DNA of 8,354 nucleotides from Gammaproteobacteria bacterium (GCA_030637945.1 DAOWFN010000186.1:1-8354), one strand, 5' to 3'; shown: positions 1 through 6,476, numbered from the stretch's first letter. Translations and numbers: made by a program. Notes: generated by a model from the letters alone, not told the origin.

Positions 1-82
1 TATAGAGATCCCTTTTCCGCAACGGGACTTGCATGTCAAAACATTACCGGAAACTTACAAGCAGGGTGATGAAACAAATTAA
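1..82 (+). CDS. MscS-family mechanosensitive channel, C-terminal end (partial)
   Basis: Reading frame 2 is open from the window edge to a TAA at 80-82 and gives 26 residues beginning IEIPFPQRDLHVK. The string EIPFPQRDLH is the hallmark of the C-terminal end of the cytoplasmic cage domain in MscS-type channels, where the chain usually stops within a few tens of residues, as here. These inner-membrane channels release solutes on hypo-osmotic shock. Only the tail is visible, so I cannot say whether this is a small MscS or a large MscK/MscM-type protein. No GC-rich terminator follows; the sequence after the stop is almost pure AT. The call rests on a short but very characteristic motif; frame 1 is also open to 67-69 but resembles nothing I know. 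Confidence 0.75.
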   Translation, partial: IEIPFPQRDLHVKTLPETYKQGDETN

Positions 83-115
83 TTTTTGAATTAATATATA
101 TATTTAACACATAAA

Positions 116-121
116 TATAAT
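116..121 (+). promoter_or_regulatory. Candidate -10 box for the lipoprotein gene
   Basis: A perfect TATAAT lies in a very AT-rich stretch between the MscS tail and the lipoprotein. It would start transcription near 128, giving a leader of about 25 bases before the proposed start at 153. There is no clear -35: the nearest partial match, TTAATA at 91-96, has a 19-base spacer. In such AT-rich DNA a chance TATAAT is easy to find, so this is tentative. Confidence 0.35.
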
Positions 122-130
122 AAAAATTAC

Positions 131-143
131 AGGATAAGAAAGG
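131..143 (+). promoter_or_regulatory. Ribosome binding site supporting an ATT start at 153
   Basis: The purine-rich run AGGATAAGAAAGG ends 9 bases before the ATT at 153 and 6 bases before an ATC at 150. By contrast it is over 50 bases from the first conventional start codon of the frame (GTG at 195). No comparable purine-rich site lies directly before 195 or 204. This placement is the reason for choosing the non-standard start. Confidence 0.5.
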
Positions 144-152
144 CCAGCTATC

Positions 153-734
153 ATTAAGCAAGTTCTAAAGATTTTAATTGTTGTTACTACTTCCGTGTCA
201 GTCATGTCTTGCGTGACGGAAACAAGAGAGTCTCCGACGATGAGTTTTTCGGAAACCGCTGTTGTTTCTGTCGGTGATCCAAATGTTTCTGTCATGAGAG
301 AATCCACTTTCGCATGGTTACCAGAGGCTGTGCATTTCTATGAAGATGAACGTTTGGCAGATGCATCGGTTAAACCGTTGATCGAAAAAGAAATCGTTAA
401 AAATATCAAGCGGCAAGAAATGATATTTGTTGACTCGGTCAATGGCGCAAGGTATTCGATTGCTTATACTGCAGCACTCGAGTCATCACTGGATGATTCG
501 GCCATCATTCGGCGTTATGGATTATTGCCGGGAATTTCGCAGATACCTGATAACGATGCCAATATAGAAAAAGGCTCATTGATTATTTATGTGTTTGAAA
601 ATAGATCAGGTAGCATTATCTGGCGTTCGGCCGCGCAGGTCGGCGTTAAATTTGATATGCCAGTGGAGCAGCGTAAGGAACGTATAACACGTGTTATCGC
701 TAAGATGTTCCAGACATTTCCTCTGAAAAAATAA
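153..734 (+). CDS. DUF4136-like lipoprotein, probable ATT start
   Basis: The frame is open back to a TAA at 135-137. Read from the ATT at 153 it encodes 193 residues starting IKQVLKILIVV (first residue read as Met): positive charges, a hydrophobic core, then the lipobox-like VMSC with Cys20 as the lipidated residue. The first conventional starts, GTG 195 and ATG 204, leave only five or two residues before that cysteine and destroy the signal peptide. The mature part resembles DUF4136 lipoproteins: an early TFAWLP segment, and a C-terminal strand with IIWRSAAQ followed by a basic helix ending in FPLKK. Function of that family is unknown; an outer-membrane lipoprotein is the expected location. 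It converges on the protease gene with 12 bases between stops and no obvious terminator. Family assignment is from motif memory and moderate. Confidence 0.72.
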   Translation: MKQVLKILIVVTTSVSVMSCVTETRESPTMSFSETAVVSVGDPNVSVMRESTFAWLPEAVHFYEDERLADASVKPLIEKEIVKNIKRQEMIFVDSVNGARYSIAYTAALESSLDDSAIIRRYGLLPGISQIPDNDANIEKGSLIIYVFENRSGSIIWRSAAQVGVKFDMPVEQRKERITRVIAKMFQTFPLKK

Positions 735-746
735 GGTGTAGAGTCT

Positions 747-1271
747 TTATTGCCTAATCGTCAGTGTTTTGCCTTTTTGAATAATCTCAAAATGTTTGAG
801 AAAATTCATGCCCAGCAGTACTTCATCGCCTACCATATTGGTGAGGATAGTGGCGTTTAAGTCGTAACGCACAATATCACCTATGGCGACACTGTTCAGA
901 TGGGTCCGATAAGCTTTTGCATTGCCGTTGGCTGTTTTTACCATGAATTCACTTCCTTTGATCAAGCCGATTTTATTGGCTAGTGATTCGGTAATGGCCA
1001 CTTCTGTCGCACCGGTGTCCAGTAAGAAAACAACGTCTTCGCCGTTTATTGCTCCATTAGCGACATAGTGCCCATAAGCATTTCTTTGTAGAATTATTTC
1101 TTTTTTAAGTCCGTTGACCGCAGTTACGATGTTCTGGTTTGGATTGTTGCGTTGCGAGGTCAGGTAGTCAAATACACCGAAGAGAATGGCTAAAAATATC
1201 AACCAGGCAGCAATAGTCATAGCTGTACCAGCGCGTGAGATAAAATCTTGCTGGTGATTTTTTCCTTTCAT
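747..1271 (-). CDS. Membrane-anchored retropepsin-like aspartic protease (TIGR02281 type)
   Basis: The 174-residue protein has a short basic N-terminus, one membrane segment at about 17-37, a linker, then a small single-lobe aspartic protease domain. Catalytic DTGA is at 85-88 in the context FLLDTGATEVAI, preceded by YGHYVANGAINGE, a typical lead-in for the clan AA TIGR02281 family. The second hydrophobic element, VLLGMNFLKHFEI, lies near 152-164 and corresponds to the usual LLGxxFL segment. With one DTG motif it must dimerise to be active. Topology predicts a periplasmic catalytic domain. Substrates are unknown. Its ATG overlaps the TAA of the upstream reductase by one base (TAATG), so translation is probably coupled. 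There is no strong ribosome binding site of its own, which fits coupling. Confidence 0.85.
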   Translation of the reverse strand: MKGKNHQQDFISRAGTAMTIAAWLIFLAILFGVFDYLTSQRNNPNQNIVTAVNGLKKEIILQRNAYGHYVANGAINGEDVVFLLDTGATEVAITESLANKIGLIKGSEFMVKTANGNAKAYRTHLNSVAIGDIVRYDLNATILTNMVGDEVLLGMNFLKHFEIIQKGKTLTIRQ

Positions 1272-2029
1272 TATATATAGATGCTGCGGCCACCATCTAC
1301 GGAGATAATCTGGCCGGTTATGTAGTTGGCATCCCTGATCAAAAACAGGATGGTCTTTGCTATATCCAGGGGTTCACCGGGTCTTTTTAAAGAGGTGCGT
1401 TTCAATATAAGCTTTTTTGTGTGATCAGATATATCATTTTCTGGCCATAGTATCGCGCCGGGTGAAACGCCATTAACACGGATATCAGGGCCGAGGTCTT
1501 TTGCTAGCGACATGGTGAGCATGCCTAGTCCTGCCTTGGCAGCACAATAGACAGGGTGGTCTTTCATCGGGCGCTGACCGTGGACATCAATCATGTTGAT
1601 GATGTTGCCCTGTGTTTGTTTCAGATAAGGCGCTGCTGCCTGGGCAAGAAATAAAGGGGCCTTCATGTTGCTGTTGATCAGGTTATGCCAGTCATCCATC
1701 GTTATAGAGCCAACAGGTGTGGGATAAAAACTGGAAGCATTGTTTATCAGAACATCAAGGCGATTCCAGCATTGATAGGCCTGCTCTATGAGGCGGTTAT
1801 AGATGGTTTCACTATTGAGGTCACCCTGGATGACTTTGGCCGAGTCGGCTCTAAGTGCATTTAATTCCTTGGCTAACTCATTTGCTGCCTGCTCTGATAA
1901 ACGGTAATGAATAATAACGTTATATCCTGCCTGGTGTAGCAGGCGAGAGATTGCGGCACCGATGCGTTTCGAGCCACCTGTTATCAGGGCAGTTTTTGCA
2001 GTAGCGTTATTTACGTTAGAATTGTCCAT
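1271..2029 (-). CDS. Pteridine reductase, SDR family (PTR1/FolM-like)
   Basis: A 252-residue short-chain dehydrogenase/reductase. It has TGGSKRIG at 17-24, where Arg replaces the usual Gly of TGxxxGIG, then HYRLS at 41-45 expected to bind the NADPH phosphate. INNASSFYPTP follows at 95-105, and the catalytic set is Asp148, Tyr161 and Lys165 (YCAAK). An Asp in place of the classical SDR Ser, 13 residues before the Tyr, is the signature of PTR1 and FolM, which reduce dihydropterins and dihydrofolate with NADPH. The C-terminal ITGQIISVDGG is standard for SDRs. Likely role: cytoplasmic pterin or folate recycling. It is first gene of a two-gene operon with the protease downstream and diverges from the methyltransferase gene. 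The ATG at 2029 is the only plausible start; its upstream binding site is weak. FabG-like activity cannot be excluded from sequence alone. Confidence 0.87.
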   Translation of the reverse strand: MDNSNVNNATAKTALITGGSKRIGAAISRLLHQAGYNVIIHYRLSEQAANELAKELNALRADSAKVIQGDLNSETIYNRLIEQAYQCWNRLDVLINNASSFYPTPVGSITMDDWHNLINSNMKAPLFLAQAAAPYLKQTQGNIINMIDVHGQRPMKDHPVYCAAKAGLGMLTMSLAKDLGPDIRVNGVSPGAILWPENDISDHTKKLILKRTSLKRPGEPLDIAKTILFLIRDANYITGQIISVDGGRSIYI

Positions 2030-2095
2030 TAGTCATGCGGCATTTGATTGATCAGATGCACCTATATTCTCACATATCACGATACGGTTGAACCA

Positions 2096-3298
2096 TTGAT
2101 AGATACCAGTAGTAATGCGCTTCCTGAGCCCGATGAAGCTGCAAAAGAACGTAGCTTAATGTTGCAGCAATGTGTACGTGCTGCATGTAATAGTAGTGAT
2201 GGATGGATACGTTTTTCTGATTTTATGAATATTGCTCTGTATGAACCGGGTTTAGGTTATTACAGCGGCGGCTTGCAAAAATTTGGTCAGCAAGGTGATT
2301 TCATTACCTCACCGGAAGTATCTCCACTTTTTGGTCAGTGTCTTGCTAGTCAGTTGTCTGAAGTGTTGAAAAATCTAAAAAAAATAAATAATGAAAAAGT
2401 ATTCGTTATTGAATTCGGTGCAGGTAGCGGCGCTTTAGCTGTCGATATTTTGTTACAGTTGGAAAAACTTGGTTCTTTACCAGAGAGATATTTTATTTTA
2501 GAACTTAGTGCCGAGTTAAGGCAGAGGCAAAAAGAGGCTCTGAAAGATAAAGCCGCACATCTGCTGGGGTTTGTGCAGTGGCTTGATAATCTTCCTGAAG
2601 GTATGACGAATGCTGTTGTTGTTGCCAATGAAGTGCTCGACGCGATGCCTGTCGAATGTTTTAAAGTGGTGGATAACCAAATTGAAACCTTAGTAGTAGG
2701 GCTAGATAATGGCGACCTGGTCTCGCGTTACATTACTGCTGATGATGAAGTGGTGGAAAAAGTGTCCGCCATTCAGCAACGCAGCAATATTGAATATTCA
2801 AATAATTATTGCTCAGAATATAATCCTGCAATAAGTGGTTGGCTATCTGCACTTGAGTGTGAGATTAAAAACCTGGTTATCTTGTTGATCGATTATGGGT
2901 ATAACGAGAAGGAGTACTACCATCCCGATCGCGTCGATGGTACTTTGATGTGTTATTACCAGCATCGTGCACATGACAATTTTTTATGGTGGCCCGGGTT
3001 GCAGGATATTACGGCATTCGTGAATTTTACCGATGTGGCTTATAGTGCAGTTGATTTAGGAATGGAGATTTCAGGCTATACTACACAGGCGGCATTTTTA
3101 TTAGCAAATGGTTTGTCTGAATTGCATGCAGAACAAGTGACAGACGATGTGCAGGAACAAGTTAAATTGTCGCAGCAAATAAAGACTTTAACATTGCCAT
3201 CCGAGATGGGTGATCGTTTTAAGGTGATGGCGTTGACGAAAAACTATGATGAACCGATAACGGGGTTCTCGATGCTGGATCTGAGGAATCGTCTTTGA
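2096..3298 (+). CDS. SAM-dependent methyltransferase, MidA/NDUFAF7 family (DUF185)
   Basis: About 400 residues of the COG1565 family. In order: LPEPDEAAKERS near the N-terminus; the GWIRFSDFM to LYEPGLGYYSGG block; GDFITSPEVSPLFGQ; SAM-binding motif I FGAGSG at 107-112; NEVLDAMPVECF from 178; and a C-terminal GLQDITAFVNFTDVA segment. The mitochondrial homologue methylates an arginine of complex I subunit NDUFS2. The bacterial substrate is not settled, so I assign only the family. The start is uncertain: a TGA at 2045-2047 blocks earlier starts, TTG 2048 gives 416 residues and TTG 2096 gives 400. I prefer 2096 because family members begin shortly before LPxPD and it leaves 66 bases for two divergent promoters, but neither has a good ribosome binding site. 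ATG 2159 would remove conserved sequence. The reading frame is intact through an A8 run near 2380. Confidence 0.85.
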   Translation: MIDTSSNALPEPDEAAKERSLMLQQCVRAACNSSDGWIRFSDFMNIALYEPGLGYYSGGLQKFGQQGDFITSPEVSPLFGQCLASQLSEVLKNLKKINNEKVFVIEFGAGSGALAVDILLQLEKLGSLPERYFILELSAELRQRQKEALKDKAAHLLGFVQWLDNLPEGMTNAVVVANEVLDAMPVECFKVVDNQIETLVVGLDNGDLVSRYITADDEVVEKVSAIQQRSNIEYSNNYCSEYNPAISGWLSALECEIKNLVILLIDYGYNEKEYYHPDRVDGTLMCYYQHRAHDNFLWWPGLQDITAFVNFTDVAYSAVDLGMEISGYTTQAAFLLANGLSELHAEQVTDDVQEQVKLSQQIKTLTLPSEMGDRFKVMALTKNYDEPITGFSMLDLRNRL

Positions 3299-3308
3299 TT
3301 AATTTTTT

Positions 3309-3334
3309 GTAGGAGCGGAATCCTGTTCCGCGAT
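3309..3334 (+). repeat. REP element, GTAG type, left member of pair
   Basis: The 26-base unit begins with the tetranucleotide GTAG and contains the palindrome GCGGAA-TCCTG-TTCCGC followed by GAT. It differs at one loop base from the two copies at 7785-7848. GTAG or GTGG followed by an imperfect hairpin is the known layout of REPs mobilised by RAYT transposases. No RAYT gene is in the window. Confidence 0.85.
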
Positions 3335-3353
3335 TTGCCTGCATATAATAACA

Positions 3354-3392
3354 ATCGCGGAACACGCTACTAATAAAGCAGTCCGCTCCTAC
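3354..3392 (-). repeat. REP element with expanded loop, right member of pair
   Basis: Read on the minus strand this begins GTAGGAGCGGA and ends TGTTCCGCGAT, like the other copies, but 17 bases (3365-3381) sit between these arms where the left copy has 4. The extra bases contain their own small inverted repeat (CTGCT and AGTAG on the minus strand). With the left copy it gives outer arms of 11 perfect pairs and inner arms of 12, around a 17-base centre, so the whole 84-base block could fold as one long hairpin in RNA. Confidence 0.8.
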
Positions 3393-3421
3393 ATGTATTT
3401 ATATATTTAATAAGGCTTTAC

Positions 3422-4216
3422 ATGGATATTTTACAAATTATTGTTTTAGCACTAGTGCAGGGACTAACGGAGTTTCTCCCTATTTCAAGTTCGGCCCATT
3501 TGATTCTAGTGCCTTATCTAACAGATTGGCCCGACCAGGGGCTGGCATTTGATGTGGCAGTACATGTGGGTACGTTGAGCGCCGTTGTTATATATTTCAG
3601 AAAAGAAATTAATAAAATGTTTTTTGCGTGGTTTTCTTCATTGAAGGGCATGCATACAGAAGACAGCAAATTGGCATGGGGTGTGCTCATAGGCACAATC
3701 CCTGTTGGTCTTGCCGGATTATTGTTTAAAGATATCATAAGTGAAAATTTACGAACGCCATTAGTTATCGCTGCTACTACGATCATCTTTGGTTTTTTAC
3801 TGTGGTATGCCGATTGGTCAGGTAAACGACATCGGGATGAGCATACAATGACATGGAAAGACATTATTGTTATAGGTTGTGCACAGGCTATCGCATTGAT
3901 TCCAGGTACGTCGCGTTCAGGAATTACTATCACAGCAGGTCTGATGCTTGGTTTGACTGCGCCGGCAGCGGCACGGTTCTCGTTTTTGTTATCGATACCG
4001 GTAATCGTTTTAGCCGGCGGGGTAGAAACACTGGATTATCTAAAAGTTGCCAGTATTAATGATGTGAATGATCTGATTATCGGCGCGTTAATTTCAGCGG
4101 TAAGCGCATATCTTTGTATTCATTTTTTCTTGAAGCTGTTAGATCGTATTGGTATGACACCGTTTGTGATGTATCGTTTATTGTTAGGTATCGTTCTATT
4201 AACGATTTATTTGTAA
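3422..4216 (+). CDS. uppP: Undecaprenyl-diphosphatase UppP (BacA)
   Basis: A 264-residue polytopic inner-membrane protein, close to the usual 265-275. It dephosphorylates undecaprenyl diphosphate to the monophosphate carrier lipid recycled for peptidoglycan and other envelope polymers; overexpression gives bacitracin resistance in known cases. Both active-site signatures are present: QGLTEFLPISSSAHL at 13-27, giving the (E/Q)xxxE motif as Gln13/Glu17 plus the Ser run and His26, and PGTSRSG at 161-167 with catalytic Arg165. Hydrophobic segments cover most of the remainder. TAAGG at 3411-3415 lies 6 bases before the ATG, a good ribosome binding site. The gene follows the REP pair and is 15 bases upstream of the VanZ-like gene, probably in one transcript. 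Nothing is truncated. Confidence 0.96.
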   Translation: MDILQIIVLALVQGLTEFLPISSSAHLILVPYLTDWPDQGLAFDVAVHVGTLSAVVIYFRKEINKMFFAWFSSLKGMHTEDSKLAWGVLIGTIPVGLAGLLFKDIISENLRTPLVIAATTIIFGFLLWYADWSGKRHRDEHTMTWKDIIVIGCAQAIALIPGTSRSGITITAGLMLGLTAPAAARFSFLLSIPVIVLAGGVETLDYLKVASINDVNDLIIGALISAVSAYLCIHFFLKLLDRIGMTPFVMYRLLLGIVLLTIYL

Positions 4217-4231
4217 ATAAATTTAATAACT

Positions 4232-4630
4232 ATGCTAGTTAAAGCTTTTCCGGATCTGAGATTACGTTCTTTATGGCTGGTTATTGGTTATGCTTTGGTC
4301 GCTCTGGTGGTATTTTTATCATTAACGAGTGACCCTGTAGATACCGGGTTACATTTCCCCTATGAAGATAAGGTGTACCACGCGTTCGCCTATTTCACTT
4401 TGATGGTCTGGTTTGCACAGATTTATCATGGCAAGTCCCAACGGTATATGATCGCAGCCATTCTTATTTCTATGGGGTTTGCATTTGAATTTTTACAAAG
4501 TTTTAATCCTAATCGTTATGCTGAATTAGGTGATATGGTTGCTAATGTATCAGGTGTTATATTAGGATTTTCTATTACTTTGACCAGTGTGAAAAATACA
4601 CTGCTCAAGATAGAAGATATGATTTTATAA
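4232..4630 (+). CDS. VanZ-like family membrane protein
   Basis: A 132-residue protein with about four membrane segments (roughly 14-32, 48-65, 72-90, 101-118). The VanZ family pattern is visible: DKVYHAFAYF at 46-55 with Asp46, His50 and Tyr54, then FEFLQSFNPNR at 85-95 with Glu86 and Gln89, then GDMVANVSG with Asp101 and Asn105. VanZ itself gives low-level teicoplanin resistance; most chromosomal relatives, like this one, have no established function and should not be read as resistance genes. It starts 15 bases after the uppP stop with no clear ribosome binding site, suggesting dependence on uppP translation or transcript. Its stop faces that of cca at 22 bases, without an obvious terminator hairpin. 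Confidence 0.85.
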   Translation: MLVKAFPDLRLRSLWLVIGYALVALVVFLSLTSDPVDTGLHFPYEDKVYHAFAYFTLMVWFAQIYHGKSQRYMIAAILISMGFAFEFLQSFNPNRYAELGDMVANVSGVILGFSITLTSVKNTLLKIEDMIL

Positions 4631-4652
4631 ATACAGGTTTTTTAGTTGAGCT

Positions 4653-5879
4653 TTAATTGTAGGAGTCTTTTAGTTTTTTAATTGCGTCTGTACGTGTTTC
4701 TGTAATTTTATTTGCAAGCTTCTGATTTTCAAAACCAAGACTACGTAGTTCATCAACATCGATATCTCTTGCTGCAATGAATGCCTGGCGAAAGAAATCC
4801 CCTTGCGGGAAGTCCATGTTCTCATATCCCGGGCGACCGCGAGCGTCCGCTTCTGAAGCCAGTAAAAATTTTTCAAAACGTGTTGGCTTTCTGAATGCAT
4901 CCAGTTGCACCAGTGTCTTAACCACAGTGGCTGGTTTTAGTTCAAGCGCCCGATGGTAATGCAGGTGAAACCGTGCCGTGCGTTCTGCCAGGTCACGATA
5001 CTCATTAGGTATGCGCATACGGTCGCACACCTCCAGGACTATTTTTGCGCCACGTGACTCGTGATCTATATGCCGTGGCCAGTCTTTTTCCGGTGTAGAG
5101 CCTTTGCCAAGATCGTGAACTAGAGCAGCAAAACGTACCTGCGGATCTTCACTCAATTTGCATGCCTGCTCCAGAACCAGCATGGTGTGAATTCCGGTAT
5201 CGATTTCAGGGTGGTGTTCTTCAGGTTGTGGCACGCCCCATAAGCAATCAAGCTCGGGTATGATGCGTTTTAGCGCGCCGCACTCGCGTAAGGTTTCAAT
5301 AAAACGTACGGGTGTTTTTTCAGACAGTGCTTTTTCCATCTCCTGCCAGACGCGTTCAGGAACCAGTGCATCAACTTCACCTGCAATAACCATGTTTTTC
5401 ATTAAGTCCATGGTCTCATCTGCTACGCTGAATCCCAGGTGTGCATAACGTGCCATAAAACGGGCGGTCCGCAGGATGCGAACAGGATCCTCGGCGAAGG
5501 CGTCGGACACGTGTCGTAATATCTTATTCTTGATGTCCTCGATCCCGTTGAAAGGATCGATGAATTCACCATTGTCATCTTTGGCGATAGCATTGATGGT
5601 CAGGTCGCGACGTATCAGGTCTTCTTCGAGGGTGACGTCAGGTGATGCGTGAACTTCGAAGCCTTTGTAACCAGCGGCCGTTTTTCTCTCGGTGCGCGCG
5701 AGCGCATGCTCTTCTTTGGTTTCAGGGTGTAAAAAAACAGGAAAATCTTTACCGACTTGTTGATAGCCGGCAGAGATCATGTCGTCGACAGTGACGCCGA
5801 CAACAACCCAGTCTTTTTCTTTAAACGGGTAGCCCAGTATTTCATCACGAACTGCGCCACCAACCAGATAGATTTTCAT
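4653..5879 (-). CDS. cca: Multifunctional CCA tRNA nucleotidyltransferase
   Basis: A 408-residue class II CCA-adding enzyme, similar along its length to E. coli Cca (412). It builds and repairs the 3' CCA of tRNAs; the E. coli type also has 2',3'-cyclic phosphodiesterase, 2'-nucleotidase and phosphatase activities in its HD domain. The N-terminal nucleotidyltransferase domain shows LVGGAVRD (5-12) and EKDWVVVG (21-28). Arg-rich RRDLTINAIA lies near 90-99, and EDPVRILRTARF is in the neck helix. The C-terminal HD domain has RFAALVHDLGKG with His255/Asp256, matching E. coli numbering. The first acidic residue of the usual DxD metal motif is Glu21 rather than Asp, a substitution I recall in other gammaproteobacterial Cca sequences and not evidence of inactivity. 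The gene is monocistronic, convergent with the VanZ-like gene and divergent from the EamA-like gene. The ribosome binding site is weak. Confidence 0.96.
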   Translation of the reverse strand: MKIYLVGGAVRDEILGYPFKEKDWVVVGVTVDDMISAGYQQVGKDFPVFLHPETKEEHALARTERKTAAGYKGFEVHASPDVTLEEDLIRRDLTINAIAKDDNGEFIDPFNGIEDIKNKILRHVSDAFAEDPVRILRTARFMARYAHLGFSVADETMDLMKNMVIAGEVDALVPERVWQEMEKALSEKTPVRFIETLRECGALKRIIPELDCLWGVPQPEEHHPEIDTGIHTMLVLEQACKLSEDPQVRFAALVHDLGKGSTPEKDWPRHIDHESRGAKIVLEVCDRMRIPNEYRDLAERTARFHLHYHRALELKPATVVKTLVQLDAFRKPTRFEKFLLASEADARGRPGYENMDFPQGDFFRQAFIAARDIDVDELRSLGFENQKLANKITETRTDAIKKLKDSYN

Positions 5880-5880
5880 A

Positions 5881-5908
5881 TTGCTATCTTACCGCTTAAA
5901 ATGATAAT
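5881..5908 (+). promoter_or_regulatory. Candidate sigma70 promoter for the EamA-like gene
   Basis: TTGCTA at 5881-5886 (4 of 6 to consensus) and GATAAT at 5903-5908 (5 of 6) are separated by 16 bases, in the 87-base divergent gap between cca and the EamA-like gene. Transcription would begin near 5915, about 50 bases before the start codon. This is pattern matching only. Confidence 0.4.
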
Positions 5909-5957
5909 CGGAAATTAATAATCAGCAAACGAATTGCCGGTAAACGATTTAGTCAGT

Positions 5958-5962
5958 GGAGG
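5958..5962 (+). promoter_or_regulatory. Shine-Dalgarno site fixing the EamA-like start
   Basis: GGAGG lies 4 bases before ATG 5967, a somewhat short but usable spacing. The alternative TTG at 5934 has no such site and would add 11 polar residues ahead of the first membrane segment, so 5967 is preferred. Confidence 0.6.
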
Positions 5963-5966
5963 TTGT

Positions 5967-6404
5967 ATGTTTATACCATGGTACGTCGCTGCATTAGGCG
6001 CAGCAATCACCTGGGGAATCTATTATCCGTTGGTCGATATGGCATTAAAACGGATTTCGCTGTACAGCATTATCTTGTTGAGCATGATCCCGGTATTGCT
6101 TGTCATGCCGTTGTTTTTGAAAACGGTGAGCAATGATATAGAGACGGTTAAAACCTTGCCTGCTTCAGAACAGTGGATTATCGTTTCACTGGGGTTGATC
6201 GGTCTGTTTGGTGAGGTTATGGTTTACCTGGCAATCAGTGCTAAAAATGCCACACTGGCAAGTTTGATCGAGATGACGTATCCGGTATTTGTCGTGTTAT
6301 TTGCTTATCTATTTTACCGGCAGATGCATGTGACGGCGAGTGTTTTTGTCGGAGGTCTGATGATTTTTGTTGGCGCAGGTTTGATTATTTATAATAATCA
6401 GTAA
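5967..6404 (+). CDS. Single EamA-domain membrane protein (DMT superfamily)
   Basis: The 145-residue protein has five predicted membrane segments, at about 4-23, 33-51, 70-90, 96-117 and 123-142. This equals one EamA repeat; typical EamA exporters have ten segments from two repeats. Family features include AAITWGIYYPLVDMAL in segment 1 and the segment 4-5 region TLASLIEMTYPVFVVLFAYL with Glu102 and Pro106, ending in GGLMIFVGAGLII. Stand-alone single-repeat members exist (COG2510-like) and presumably dimerise; their substrates are unknown. The chain ends naturally two residues after the last segment and a terminator follows, so it looks like a complete small gene, not a broken large one. It diverges from cca and is alone in its unit. 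Confidence 0.82.
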   Translation: MFIPWYVAALGAAITWGIYYPLVDMALKRISLYSIILLSMIPVLLVMPLFLKTVSNDIETVKTLPASEQWIIVSLGLIGLFGEVMVYLAISAKNATLASLIEMTYPVFVVLFAYLFYRQMHVTASVFVGGLMIFVGAGLIIYNNQ

Positions 6405-6430
6405 AAATATATTGGTGTATAAAATAAAAA

Positions 6431-6450
6431 GGCAGTGAATAATCACTGCC
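6431..6450. terminator. Bidirectional intrinsic terminator
   Basis: The perfect 8-base stem GGCAGTGA / TCACTGCC with loop ATAA is flanked by AAAAA on the left and TTTTTT on the right, so it gives a U-tract in either direction. It lies 26 bases after the EamA-like stop and 26 bases after the aminotransferase stop on the other strand, exactly where a shared terminator for convergent genes is expected. Confidence 0.92.
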
Positions 6451-6476
6451 TTTTTTATATCACATGTGACGGGTTG

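Noticed and set aside
104..307. Minus-strand open frame of 67 codons over the lipoprotein start
   Set aside because: It is antisense to the signal peptide and promoter region, has no ribosome binding site and shows no recognisable protein features.
2377..2396. A8 run in the methyltransferase gene as a possible programmed frameshift site
   Set aside because: The zero frame is intact with conserved motifs on both sides, so no shift is needed.
2350..2628. Minus-strand open frame of 92 codons inside the methyltransferase gene
   Set aside because: It lies wholly antisense to conserved methyltransferase motifs; a Ser- and Asn-rich shadow.
3299..3421. REP block as evidence for CRISPR or an insertion sequence
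   Set aside because: There are no regularly spaced spacers, transposase or target duplications; the GTAG-plus-hairpin layout fits REP elements.
3514..3933. Minus-strand open frame of 139 codons inside uppP
   Set aside because: Antisense to a highly conserved gene including its catalytic motifs; composition reflects complementary codons.
4585..4603. CAGTGT / ACACTG hairpin near the end of the VanZ-like gene as a terminator
   Set aside because: The stem is only 6 bp, lies inside the coding region and is not followed by a T-run.
4658..4666. TGTAGGAGT near the cca stop as another REP copy
   Set aside because: Only about 8 bases match, there is no palindrome, and it encodes the last Cca codons.
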